From NCBI RefSeq assembly GCF_003014535.1, contig NZ_PYGD01000005.1, positions 186,001 to 250,000 on the forward strand: DNA of 64,000 bases, in the 5' to 3' direction. Each line of letters opens with the position of its first letter. Position 1 is the first letter of the stretch. This DNA is from Taibaiella chishuiensis. GTDB taxonomy: Bacteria; Bacteroidota; Bacteroidia; Chitinophagales; Chitinophagaceae. A model generated the notes under the pieces. That model was given only the letters and a program-made list of their open reading frames with translations, was not told where the DNA came from and searched no databases. The position numbers and the translations under genes are program-made. This document shows, piece by piece, positions 34,945-43,625 of this stretch.

Positions 34945-36045
34945 ATGAAAAAGCAGGTTTTAATATCAGGAGCAAGTATTGCCGGCTTAACCTTAGCCTA
35001 TTGGTTGCATAAATATGGCTACAAGGTCACCGTTGTTGAAATTTCAAATGGCTTGAGAAGAGGCGGATCTCCTATAGATGTAAGAGGGGTAGCCTTAAAC
35101 GTCGCAAAAGAAATGGGTATACTGGAGAAAATAAAGGCGAAAGAATTTATGCACACGGATGAAATTGTAAACGCGAAAAATGAAACAATCGTTACGTTTT
35201 CCTTAAATAAGCAACCCGAATATCTCGGTGATATTGAAATTCACCGGGATGATCTGCTGGAGATACTCTATGAAAACATCCCGACGAATGAAGTGGATAT
35301 TATATTTGACAACAAGATTGAAAAACTAGTGCAGTACGATGACAACGTGGAGGTAACGTTTAAAAATGGGGATAGCAGCACTTTTGATTTTGTTTTTGGT
35401 GCAGATGGAACTCATTCTGCCGTAAGAAAGCTGGTATTTGGCGCGGAAGAAAAGTACTCAAAATTTTATGGTGAATATTTTGCATTTGCAGAAGCGCCGA
35501 ATATTAAAACCAAACCCAACGTAGGGTTGATATACAACGAGCCATGTAAGTTTGCGGCGCTCTACCCGTTTAAAAATGCCGTGAATGCGCTTGTTGTTTT
35601 CAGATCGCCCAAACTGAATTGGGATCACAGGAATCACGAACAGCATAAACAAATTTTGAAAGAAACTTTCCAAAACAGCTCCTGGAAAATACCTGAAATT
35701 TTAGACGCCATGTTGCACTCCGACAATTTATACTTTGATGAAGTTTGTCAGATTCACATGCCTTCGTGGACACAAGGGCGGGTGGCATTGGTTGGTGATG
35801 CAGCACATGCAGCGAGCTTCCATACAGGAATGGGCACGAGTCTGGCCATGCAGGGCGCCAGTATTTTAGCAAAAGAATTGTATTCAAATGATCATTACGA
35901 AACTGCATTCGCTAAATATAATGACACTTACAGACCGTTTGTGGAAAGTGTGCAGGCAAAAATTTACCGTGGAATAAATTATCTGGTACCCGAAACAGAG
36001 GAAGCGATCCAGGAGGCCTACAAACGGTTTATGATTAAAAAATAA
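34945..36045 (+). CDS. FAD-dependent monooxygenase (PHBH/TetX-like class A)
   Basis: A 366-residue flavoprotein. An N-terminal Rossmann FAD-binding motif (VLISGASIAGLTLAYWLHKY, followed by a Glu at the end of strand 2, VTVVE), an Arg-rich RGGSPIDVRG segment, the DG motif FDFVFGADGTHSAVRKLVFG and the FAD-ribose GD motif RVALVGDAAHAASFHTGMG are all present. This set defines class A aromatic hydroxylases, including antibiotic-inactivating TetX-type enzymes. The substrate cannot be assigned. ATG at 34945 begins at the conserved strand; an ATG at 34921 adds 8 residues. It is likely regulated by the divergent AraC-type gene. Confidence 0.88.
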   Translation: MKKQVLISGASIAGLTLAYWLHKYGYKVTVVEISNGLRRGGSPIDVRGVALNVAKEMGILEKIKAKEFMHTDEIVNAKNETIVTFSLNKQPEYLGDIEIHRDDLLEILYENIPTNEVDIIFDNKIEKLVQYDDNVEVTFKNGDSSTFDFVFGADGTHSAVRKLVFGAEEKYSKFYGEYFAFAEAPNIKTKPNVGLIYNEPCKFAALYPFKNAVNALVVFRSPKLNWDHRNHEQHKQILKETFQNSSWKIPEILDAMLHSDNLYFDEVCQIHMPSWTQGRVALVGDAAHAASFHTGMGTSLAMQGASILAKELYSNDHYETAFAKYNDTYRPFVESVQAKIYRGINYLVPETEEAIQEAYKRFMIKK

Positions 36046-36198
36046 AGCATGAAGCCTTGGGTCGGAACCTGATCCATACTGTGCCCGGTAGCAGCGTTTC
36101 AGTATTCCTGTAGCTTGATTTTTAGTTTGTAATTTAGAATATTCGACTCTTTAATAGCCGCATGTTGCATATTTACAATGTTCAAGACACACCCTGCG

Positions 36199-39100
36199 TT
36201 ATGGGCTAACCTTTGAAAAATGGCGCGTCAATTTCGTGGATGATGTTTGGTAAATAAGGACATAAGTCCCTTCTGCCAAAGCTGCAATATCAAACGAATA
36301 CAAACCCGCGCGGATAATAGCTTTCGATTGCAGCAACCGGCCATCTATACTATAAATACCGATCGTAGCCGCCTCATCACTACCGGTGCAGTTTACAAAC
36401 AGTTCTTGATTTGCAGGGTTCGGATATACACTCATCGTTATGGCATTAGCCGCATCAGCCATCCTGACTTTTACAATCTGGCTGTGAGTAAACACACCAT
36501 CTTTGTCCACCATTTTTAACCGGTAGAAATTATCCCCCGTTTGCGGCTGCCGGTCGATGCTGTAATATTTATTACCACCACTACCCATCGCATTTACCGA
36601 CGAGAACGCCGTAAACCGGTTACCATCCGTACTTTTTTCCACCTCAAAATGATGGGTGTTTTGCTCATTAGCAGTTTGCCAGTTAAGCAGTACCATGTTG
36701 TTCAATAGCTTGCCAGTAAAGGCAATCAGGGTAAGCGGCAATGGTGTAGTCGTATTAGTTGATGCAAAAAAACCGCTAAAACCCGTTACGGGGAAGGTTG
36801 TTTCCCAACGGCTGCGGACAGCATTCCACGCCAGTGTTGGGGCGATCAGTACATTGGCCGGACCAACACCGTCCCAACCCGTAAAACTGCCGGGGGCGCC
36901 GGTACTGCTGCTGCCATGTTGCTGAGTAACGCGGAAATTGCCCGCCGCAGCATCGGTTGGATTTGCAGGCAGGGCAGGCAACGTGCCGCGGTTGGTATTG
37001 TAATCATCAAAATCGGCCTGGGTAAAATAGAGCGTAATCGTGGCTGTGCCCGTATTGGCCACGGTAGTATTGGCCGGTGTAATATCGTAGTGGCGGCGCA
37101 CATAGCGTTGACTATTGTACGTAAGTGCTGTAGCATCAACGTACACTTTAGCTGTAATACTGCCCGATGCAGGGGCCGGATTGATACTGGTAAGGGTTGC
37201 TATAAGGCTGCTGCAATCCTGAGCGTAAAATTGTGTACCTGACTGAGTCTTTGTTGTGGCAATAGTGGCGCCGGCTAAGCTGGCGCTGGTATCCGCGCTA
37301 TTGTCTGTTGCTTCGTAAGCACCTATATCAACAGTACCCAGCTGTATGCGGGCATTTCCTGCTATGTCCATAGTTATACCTACAGGAATACTGTCGTTTC
37401 GCCCCGCATTGATGGCGGGGCTGCAGGGCAGCAGGCGGTAATCTCCGGTTGTAGCAGGTGCTGCTGATGCCGGTTGTGGGTTTACAAACAACGGGTCGGT
37501 ATTACCATTGATGTTTCCCATACCGGTGTTGATACCCTGTACTAAACTGTAGCTGATAACAGGTGTACTGTTGTAATTATAAATGCCCGAGCTATTACCA
37601 TAAATGATCGTATTGGCTATGGTAGCATTGGTGGTGTAATTAGACATGCCACCGCCGCTACCGGCATTATTTCCCGAAAAGGTACAGCTTGTCATGGTGA
37701 GTGCGGAGGAGGTGTTATACATCGCGCCGCCGTTGCCTGCCGTATTACCCGAGAAGGTACAGTTTATTAAGGTGGGCGCAGAGCCGGTGTTATACATCGC
37801 GCCGCCATGGTTGGCAACACTATTTCCCGAAAAGGTGCAGTTGGTTATGCCGGGCGCAGAGCCGGTGCTGTACATCGCACCGCCGTAGTCCCATGCAGTA
37901 TTTCCCGAAAAGCTACAGTTGCGGAAAGCCATCCTGGTATTGCTGTTATTGGAGGCTATATCCATTCCTGCCCCCCTATTCTGAGTAATGAATGTAGTAC
38001 CATAAATAGAATAGAAGCTACCATTTGCATTACCGGCAGTTACGGTTATACCATCTACCACCACGCTATCGGCTTCGGCTGCTAATCCTGCAATCACCAT
38101 TACGTGGAAGCTGTTGTCGGCATTATTGCCGGCCGCATTAATATCCCCGCTGATGATAGTTGGATTTGTAACAATGTTGCGGACGCCGCCACCTGTGGGA
38201 TAGCCGCCATATATTTTCAAACCACCTCTTGAAATAAGGAATGTCGAATCCCTTTTAGTGCCGGTTTGCGTTCCGGTAGGATAATAGGTGCCTTTAGTAA
38301 CCAAAATTGAATCTGTAAAATCGCAAAGCTGCGCTGCTTTAAGGGCATAGGAAAGTGTTTTAAATGCCGTACTCCATGTGGCGCCGTTGTTCGCATCGTT
38401 GCCATTGGCACTGTCCACATAAATAGCAACGGTAGTGGCTGCCGCAATGCCCTGGTATTCGTAAGCACCCATATCTACGGTGCCATTGTTGTATCGGCGG
38501 GCATTACCATCCAAATCGATAGTAACGCCGTTAGGAATAGCGCTATTATTACCCTTGTTAATAACCTGGCTGCAGGGTTGCAGGCGATAATCTCCGGCTG
38601 TAGTAGGTGCGGCTGATACAGGCTGTGGGTTTACAAACATTGGGTCGGTATTGCCATTGATATTGTTACCCGTACTGGTGGTAGTACCCTGCACCAAGCT
38701 GTAGGAGATAACCGGTGTACTGCCGTTATTATAAATCCCCGAACTATTGCCAAAAATGATGGTATTGTAGATAGCAGGATTGGCGTAGTTGTTATAGATC
38801 CCGCCGCCATTGCCGCTGACTGCGGCATTACCCGAAAAAGTACAGTTCGTTAGCGTTACCGGGGAATAGGAGTTATACATCGCGCCGCCGTCGTATCCGG
38901 TATTACCGGAGAATGTACAGTTCATTATGGTTGACGGGGAAGAGGCGTTATGCATCGCGCCGCCGGCGTACGCAGTATTACCCGAAAAGGTACAGTTCGC
39001 TACGGTGGGCGCGGAGCCGGAGATATACATTGCGCCGCTCCCGAGATAGGCAGTATTATCCGAAATGGTACAGTTGCGGAAAGCCATCCTGGTATTGCCA

Positions 39101-42100
39101 TTATTGGATGTTACATGCATTCCTGCTCCGCCGGACTGATCAATGACGATAGCGCCGTAAGTAAAATTGCCGCTCCCATTTGCATTACCGGCGGTTACCG
39201 TTATGCCATCGACCACGACACTATCGGCTGTGGCGGCTAATCCGGCAATCACGATTACGTGGTAGCTGTTGTCGCTATTGTTGTTAGCTGTGTTGATGTC
39301 CCCGCTGAGGATGGTTGGGTTTGCCGCAATGTTGCGGGTGCCGCCACCTGTGGGGTAGCCGCCATATATTTTCAACCCGCCTCTTAAAATAAGGAATGTA
39401 GAGTCCCTATTGGTACCGGTTTGTATTCCTGTCGGGTAGTAAGTGCCTTGCGCTATCAGAATGCTATCCAGATTAGCGAAACAAGCGGTATTTGCAACTT
39501 TAAGTGCATAGGATAGTGTTTTAAAGGCAGCCCCCCAACTGGTCCCGGTATTTGTATCATTTCCGGCAGCACTATCTACATAGATTACGGGATTGACAAT
39601 TACTATGTTTGTTTGAATTTCGTAAGCACCCATGTCCACAGTTGCGCCAAATATGCGCGGATTACCGTCCAGATCGGTAGTGATACCGGCAGGAACAGCA
39701 CTATTATTACCCACATTCATAGCGGGGCTGCATGGTAGTATCCGGTAGTCGCCGGCTGTGGTGGGTGCGACAGATGCGGGTTGTGCGCTTACAAACAGCG
39801 GGTCGGTAGTATCAGGCAGATTATGGACATTAGCCATATTGCTGCTATAGTTATACCCTTGCACCAAACTATAAGTGATGACCGGGGTACTGTTGACATT
39901 AGAAATCCCCGAACTATTGCCAAAAATAATGGTATTGGAAATAGTGGGCGACGAGAGGTTGTTAAACATCGCGCCACTCAGGCTGCCCGATGCGGTATTT
40001 CCCGAAAAGGTACAGTTCGTTATGGCGGGTGCGGAGCCGTAGGTGTATATCGCACCGCCAACGTTGGCGGCATTACCGGAGAATATACAGTTCTTCAGGG
40101 TTGAGGAGGAGGAGGAGTTAATCATCGCAGCGCCGTAGTAGGCAGCATTTCCAGAAAAAGTACAGTTTGCCATGGTGGGGGCGGAGAAAGAGTTATACAT
40201 TGCGCCACCCTGGTCAGCTGCAATATTTCCCGAAAGGATGCAGTTGCGGAAAGTTATTTTGGTATTGCCACTGTTGGATGCTGCGTGTATTCCAGCTCCG
40301 GTATTCTGGTTAACAACGGTAGTGCCATAAGTAACAATGCTGCTGCCATTTGCATTGCCGGCGGTTACGCTTATGCCATCCACTACCACACTATCGGCTG
40401 TGGCAGCTAATCCGGCTATCACCATCACGTGGAAGCTGTTGTCGGTATTGTTGCCGGCAGTATTTATGTCCCCGCTAAGGATTGTCGGGTTGGCTGCAAT
40501 ATTTCGGGCGCCACCGCCTGTGGGATAGCCGCCATATATTTTTATACCGCCTCTTTTAATGAGGAATGTTGCATCCCTGTTGGCGCCGGTTTGCGTTCCC
40601 GTAGGATAATAAGTGCCTTTTGCCACCAAAATGCTATCGGTAAGATTGCAAAGTTGCGCTTTGTTAAGCGCATACGATAGTGTTTTGAAGGCAGTTGCCC
40701 AGGTACCTCCGCTGTATGCATCACTGCCGTTGGCACTATCTACATATACAGTTCGAAAAACTGTACCTGAATTGGCAGTTTGATACTCATAGGCGCCCAT
40801 ATCTACCGTGCAGCCCATAATGCGGGGGTTGCCAGCAAGGTCAATTAATGGTGTATAGCCGACACTGTCGTTATTACCGGCATTGACGGCCGGTGAGGAA
40901 GCTTGCAGGAGGTAATTTCCGGCTGTGGTAGGTGCCGCCGATGCAGGCTGTGGATTTATAAACAGCGGGTTGGTACTGCCATTGATGTTGCCGGGACCGG
41001 CGGCGATGCCCTGCACCAAACTATAGGTGATGACTGGTGTGCCGCCGAAATTCAAAATCCCTGAGGTGTTGCCATAGATGATGGTATTGGTTATAGTGGG
41101 ATTAGCGGTTCCATCATAATTATTTATGGCCCCACCTCCAGCGTTGGCCCTATTGCCGGCAAACGTACAGTTTATTAAGGTTGGCGAACAGTTAGAAAGG
41201 TTATACATACCGCCGCCGTTGAAGCCTGCGGCATTGCCCGAAAATGCACAGTTCGATATGATAGGTGAGGAGTTATTCTCATTATGCATACCACCGCCAT
41301 GCAAGGTTCCGGTGTTCCCCGAAAAGGTACAGTTCGTTAAGGTCGGCGAAGAGGCGTAGTTACTCATCCCGCCGCCATAGGTGCCGGCAGTATTCCCCGA
41401 AAAGGTACAGTTCTTTAGCGTTGGCGAGGAAGAGTAATTATCCATCCCGCCGCTGGAGGTGCCGGCAGTATTCCCCGAAAAGATACAGTTCGTTAGCGTT
41501 GGCGAGGAGGCGTAGTTATCCATCCCGCCGCAATAGGTGCTGGCAGTATTCCCCGAAAAGGTACAGTTCGTTAAGGTTGGTGAAGAGGAGTAATTGTACA
41601 TTCCGCCAGCGTTGTCGTCTGATTTATTCCCTGAAAAGGTACAGCCCGTCAGGATTGGCGATGAGCTTCCGAAGTTCGTCATCCCGCCGCCGTAGTAACC
41701 CGTAATATTTCCCGAAAAGGTACAGTCCGTTAGGGTTGGCGATGAGCCGTTGTTGTTTTCCATCCCACCACCGTCGGTCCCCCCGGTATTTTCCGAAAAC
41801 GTGCAGTTTGTTAGGCTAGGCGAGGAGTTTACGAAATTACTCATCCCGCCGCCGGCAGAGCTTGCTGTATTTTTCGAAAACATGCAATTCTTTAGCGCCG
41901 GCGAGGAGTTGGAGTTACATATCCCGCCGCCATATCCATATGAAGACGCAAAATTGTTCGAAAAAGTACTGTTCACTATCGTAGGCGATGAACTCAGGTT
42001 ATACATTCCGCCGCCCCGTTCAGATGCAGTATTTCCCGAAAAGGTAGCGTTGCGGAAGGCCATTTTGGTATTGCCGTTATTGGAGGCTACATTCACTCCT

Positions 42101-42618
42101 GCTCCGGCATTCTTATTAATGACGGTAGTGCCATAAGTAAAACTGCCGCTACCATTTGCATAACCCGCGGTTACGGTTATCCCATCTACCACAACGCTAT
42201 CGGCTGTGGCAGCTATACCAGCTATCACCATTACGTGGTAGCTATTATCAGCATTGTTGTTGGCTGCATTTATGTTGCCGCTAAGCATAGTCGGGTTTGC
42301 AGCAATGTTGCGGGTACCGCCACCGGTGGGGTAGCCGCCATATATTTTTATGCCACCGCGTGTAATCAGAAAGGTACTGTCGCGATTAGTGCCGGTTTGT
42401 AGTCCGGTGGGATAATAAGTGCCCTGGGCAATGTATAGGGTATCACTTGTAGCAGCCGCATTGGCGACTGCGAGCGCACTGGATAAATATTTGTATGCAT
42501 CTGTCCATGAACTGCCGTTGTTGGCACCTGAGGCGGTGTTGTCCACGTAGCGTACAGTCGCATTACTAATAACAGGTGTCCACAGCAGCCATGCGATGAC
42601 CAGGTATATTTTTCTCAT
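36199..42618 (-). CDS. Giant Pmp-like right-handed beta-helix adhesin with T9SS sorting domain
   Basis: 2139 residues with signal peptide MRKIYLVIAWLLWTPVISNA. Four homologous blocks each open with a YVDxAxGxDxxxGxxWxxAFKTL segment (about 42560, 40750, 39600 and 38420) and contain the GGGMYN...NCTFSGNTA repeats of polymorphic-outer-membrane-protein and beta-helix families (more than 20 copies of the NCTFSGN type). Each block closes with an NPQPxSAAPTTAGxYxLxP and MGAYEYQ (choice-of-anchor Q-like) segment. Toward the C-terminus lie an FN3-like unit (FEVEKSTDGNRFTAF) and a sorting domain (MSVYPNPANQELFVN, then LAEGTYVLIY). It should be a secreted, surface-held adhesin. A -7 box and an operator shared with the response-regulator gene lie upstream. 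Confidence 0.88.
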   Translation of the reverse strand: MRKIYLVIAWLLWTPVISNATVRYVDNTASGANNGSSWTDAYKYLSSALAVANAAATSDTLYIAQGTYYPTGLQTGTNRDSTFLITRGGIKIYGGYPTGGGTRNIAANPTMLSGNINAANNNADNSYHVMVIAGIAATADSVVVDGITVTAGYANGSGSFTYGTTVINKNAGAGVNVASNNGNTKMAFRNATFSGNTASERGGGMYNLSSSPTIVNSTFSNNFASSYGYGGGICNSNSSPALKNCMFSKNTASSAGGGMSNFVNSSPSLTNCTFSENTGGTDGGGMENNNGSSPTLTDCTFSGNITGYYGGGMTNFGSSSPILTGCTFSGNKSDDNAGGMYNYSSSPTLTNCTFSGNTASTYCGGMDNYASSPTLTNCIFSGNTAGTSSGGMDNYSSSPTLKNCTFSGNTAGTYGGGMSNYASSPTLTNCTFSGNTGTLHGGGMHNENNSSPIISNCAFSGNAAGFNGGGMYNLSNCSPTLINCTFAGNRANAGGGAINNYDGTANPTITNTIIYGNTSGILNFGGTPVITYSLVQGIAAGPGNINGSTNPLFINPQPASAAPTTAGNYLLQASSPAVNAGNNDSVGYTPLIDLAGNPRIMGCTVDMGAYEYQTANSGTVFRTVYVDSANGSDAYSGGTWATAFKTLSYALNKAQLCNLTDSILVAKGTYYPTGTQTGANRDATFLIKRGGIKIYGGYPTGGGARNIAANPTILSGDINTAGNNTDNSFHVMVIAGLAATADSVVVDGISVTAGNANGSSIVTYGTTVVNQNTGAGIHAASNSGNTKITFRNCILSGNIAADQGGAMYNSFSAPTMANCTFSGNAAYYGAAMINSSSSSTLKNCIFSGNAANVGGAIYTYGSAPAITNCTFSGNTASGSLSGAMFNNLSSPTISNTIIFGNSSGISNVNSTPVITYSLVQGYNYSSNMANVHNLPDTTDPLFVSAQPASVAPTTAGDYRILPCSPAMNVGNNSAVPAGITTDLDGNPRIFGATVDMGAYEIQTNIVIVNPVIYVDSAAGNDTNTGTSWGAAFKTLSYALKVANTACFANLDSILIAQGTYYPTGIQTGTNRDSTFLILRGGLKIYGGYPTGGGTRNIAANPTILSGDINTANNNSDNSYHVIVIAGLAATADSVVVDGITVTAGNANGSGNFTYGAIVIDQSGGAGMHVTSNNGNTRMAFRNCTISDNTAYLGSGAMYISGSAPTVANCTFSGNTAYAGGAMHNASSPSTIMNCTFSGNTGYDGGAMYNSYSPVTLTNCTFSGNAAVSGNGGGIYNNYANPAIYNTIIFGNSSGIYNNGSTPVISYSLVQGTTTSTGNNINGNTDPMFVNPQPVSAAPTTAGDYRLQPCSQVINKGNNSAIPNGVTIDLDGNARRYNNGTVDMGAYEYQGIAAATTVAIYVDSANGNDANNGATWSTAFKTLSYALKAAQLCDFTDSILVTKGTYYPTGTQTGTKRDSTFLISRGGLKIYGGYPTGGGVRNIVTNPTIISGDINAAGNNADNSFHVMVIAGLAAEADSVVVDGITVTAGNANGSFYSIYGTTFITQNRGAGMDIASNNSNTRMAFRNCSFSGNTAWDYGGAMYSTGSAPGITNCTFSGNSVANHGGAMYNTGSAPTLINCTFSGNTAGNGGAMYNTSSALTMTSCTFSGNNAGSGGGMSNYTTNATIANTIIYGNSSGIYNYNSTPVISYSLVQGINTGMGNINGNTDPLFVNPQPASAAPATTGDYRLLPCSPAINAGRNDSIPVGITMDIAGNARIQLGTVDIGAYEATDNSADTSASLAGATIATTKTQSGTQFYAQDCSSLIATLTSINPAPASGSITAKVYVDATALTYNSQRYVRRHYDITPANTTVANTGTATITLYFTQADFDDYNTNRGTLPALPANPTDAAAGNFRVTQQHGSSSTGAPGSFTGWDGVGPANVLIAPTLAWNAVRSRWETTFPVTGFSGFFASTNTTTPLPLTLIAFTGKLLNNMVLLNWQTANEQNTHHFEVEKSTDGNRFTAFSSVNAMGSGGNKYYSIDRQPQTGDNFYRLKMVDKDGVFTHSQIVKVRMADAANAITMSVYPNPANQELFVNCTGSDEAATIGIYSIDGRLLQSKAIIRAGLYSFDIAALAEGTYVLIYQTSSTKLTRHFSKVSP

Positions 42619-42646
42619 AAAAGCGTATCCTTTAGTTAGGATTACA

Positions 42647-42654
42647 CAAAACTA
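42647..42654 (-). promoter_or_regulatory. Bacteroidota-type -7 box for the beta-helix adhesin
   Basis: The minus strand reads TAGTTTTG (TAnnTTTG) 28 nt upstream of the ATG at 42618. A TTG 20 nt further upstream serves as a -33 element and abuts the operator at 42677-42694. Confidence 0.6.
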
Positions 42655-42676
42655 AAGTGCGCCTGAACGGAACGCA

Positions 42677-42694
42677 ATAGCGAATAATAGCTAT
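42677..42694. promoter_or_regulatory. Operator ATAGC-N8-GCTAT upstream of the adhesin gene
   Basis: ATAGC GAATAATA GCTAT is a dyad of two 5-bp arms with an 8-nt spacer. It is 22 bp upstream of the -7 box, about -45 relative to the expected transcription start, a normal activator position. The same dyad and spacing occur before the response-regulator gene. Confidence 0.6.
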
Positions 42695-42825
42695 CGCCAA
42701 TGTGGTGGGACAACGGCAAAGCGGTGAGCAATATACAGTTGACCATATGCGCGGAGGAGTTTGCGGTAAGGACTCTACTGTTTTCAATGACCGATGACTA
42801 ATAAGCCAGCGACCAATAACCGGAT

Positions 42826-43458
42826 CTATACCAGGCGTTGCAGTATGGCGATTTTAACTGCTTCGGTGGCGCTGTTCACGTGCAATTTTTCGTAGATTTT
42901 TTTTATATGGTTGCACACCGTATAGTAGGCTATATTACTTTTCGCGGCAATCATTTTATAACTGTGCCCTTCAACAAGCAGTTTAAGAATGTCTTTTTCG
43001 CGCTCGCTTAACTTATACGATGGTGATACCGGCTCTTCTCTAAAAAACTGCAACACTTTTATGGCAACAGTCCCGGTCATAGGAGCGCCGCCGTCAAAGG
43101 CTTCCCGCAACTGCTCTAATAGCTTGTCCGGCGGTGTCTTTTTAAGCAAATAGCCGTTTGCACCTGCTTTTATAGCTTCAAATATATTTTGATTATCATC
43201 AAAAACTGTTTGCATAATAACCGGCAAAAGGGGGTATGCCGACTTGATCCGGGAAGTGCCGTCTATACCATTTCCCCGGGGCATATCAATGTCCATCAAT
43301 ACCATATCGGGTTCGGTTTGTGCAACATGAGTAACCGCATCGGCTGCACTGGCGAATGCGCCTACGCATTCCATATCGGGGCACATATTGAGTAGCATAG
43401 AAAGGCTGTCTCTTCGTGTGGTATCGTCATCAAAGATGATAATGCGCTTTTTGTTCAT
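42826..43458 (-). CDS. NarL/LuxR-type response regulator
   Basis: A 210-residue regulator. The receiver has FDDDTTRRDS, the phospho-accepting Asp in MVLMDIDMPRGNGIDG, the switch Thr in MQTVFDD and the Lys in YLLKKTPP. The C-terminal LuxR-type HTH reads LSEREKDILKLLVEGHSYKM, then YYTVCNHIKKIYEKLHV. It is encoded 167 nt downstream of the TPR histidine kinase on the same strand and should be its partner. It has its own promoter-like region with a -7 box and an operator matching that of the adhesin gene next door, so autoregulation is likely. Confidence 0.92.
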   Translation of the reverse strand: MNKKRIIIFDDDTTRRDSLSMLLNMCPDMECVGAFASAADAVTHVAQTEPDMVLMDIDMPRGNGIDGTSRIKSAYPLLPVIMQTVFDDNQNIFEAIKAGANGYLLKKTPPDKLLEQLREAFDGGAPMTGTVAIKVLQFFREEPVSPSYKLSEREKDILKLLVEGHSYKMIAAKSNIAYYTVCNHIKKIYEKLHVNSATEAVKIAILQRLV

Positions 43459-43519
43459 ACCTTAACTCCTGTGGATTTTTTGGGTAAAAATAATCCCCCC
43501 GATACAGGGCGATAGCCTG

Positions 43520-43527
43520 CAAAGCTA
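43520..43527 (-). promoter_or_regulatory. Bacteroidota-type -7 box for the response regulator
   Basis: The minus strand reads TAGCTTTG, matching TAnnTTTG, 61 nt upstream of the ATG at 43458. A TTG 21 nt further upstream abuts the operator. An imperfectly spaced ATAGC-N7-GCTAT dyad (43512-43528) overlaps this box. Confidence 0.55.
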
Positions 43528-43550
43528 TGTGCATTTTAGGAGGATATGCA

Positions 43551-43568
43551 ATAGCTAATATTAGCTAT
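43551..43568. promoter_or_regulatory. Operator ATAGC-N8-GCTAT upstream of the response regulator
   Basis: ATAGC TAATATTA GCTAT is a perfect 18-bp palindrome, 23 bp upstream of the -7 box, with TTG immediately after the GCTAT arm on the minus strand. Arms, spacer length and distance match 42677-42694. Confidence 0.6.
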
Positions 43569-43625
43569 ACGGGAAAGATAAGCAATTAACAACTGGCGGT
43601 AGATGAAGCAGTTCTTAGGGAACAA

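Noticed and set aside
37640-42030. CRISPR-like or IS-like repeats between 37.6 and 42.0 kb
   Set aside because: The repeats are in frame within one open gene and encode beta-helix units.
43512-43528. A third ATAGC-N7-GCTAT dyad
   Set aside because: Not listed as a separate operator because its spacer is 7 nt and it overlaps the -7 box; it may be coincidence.
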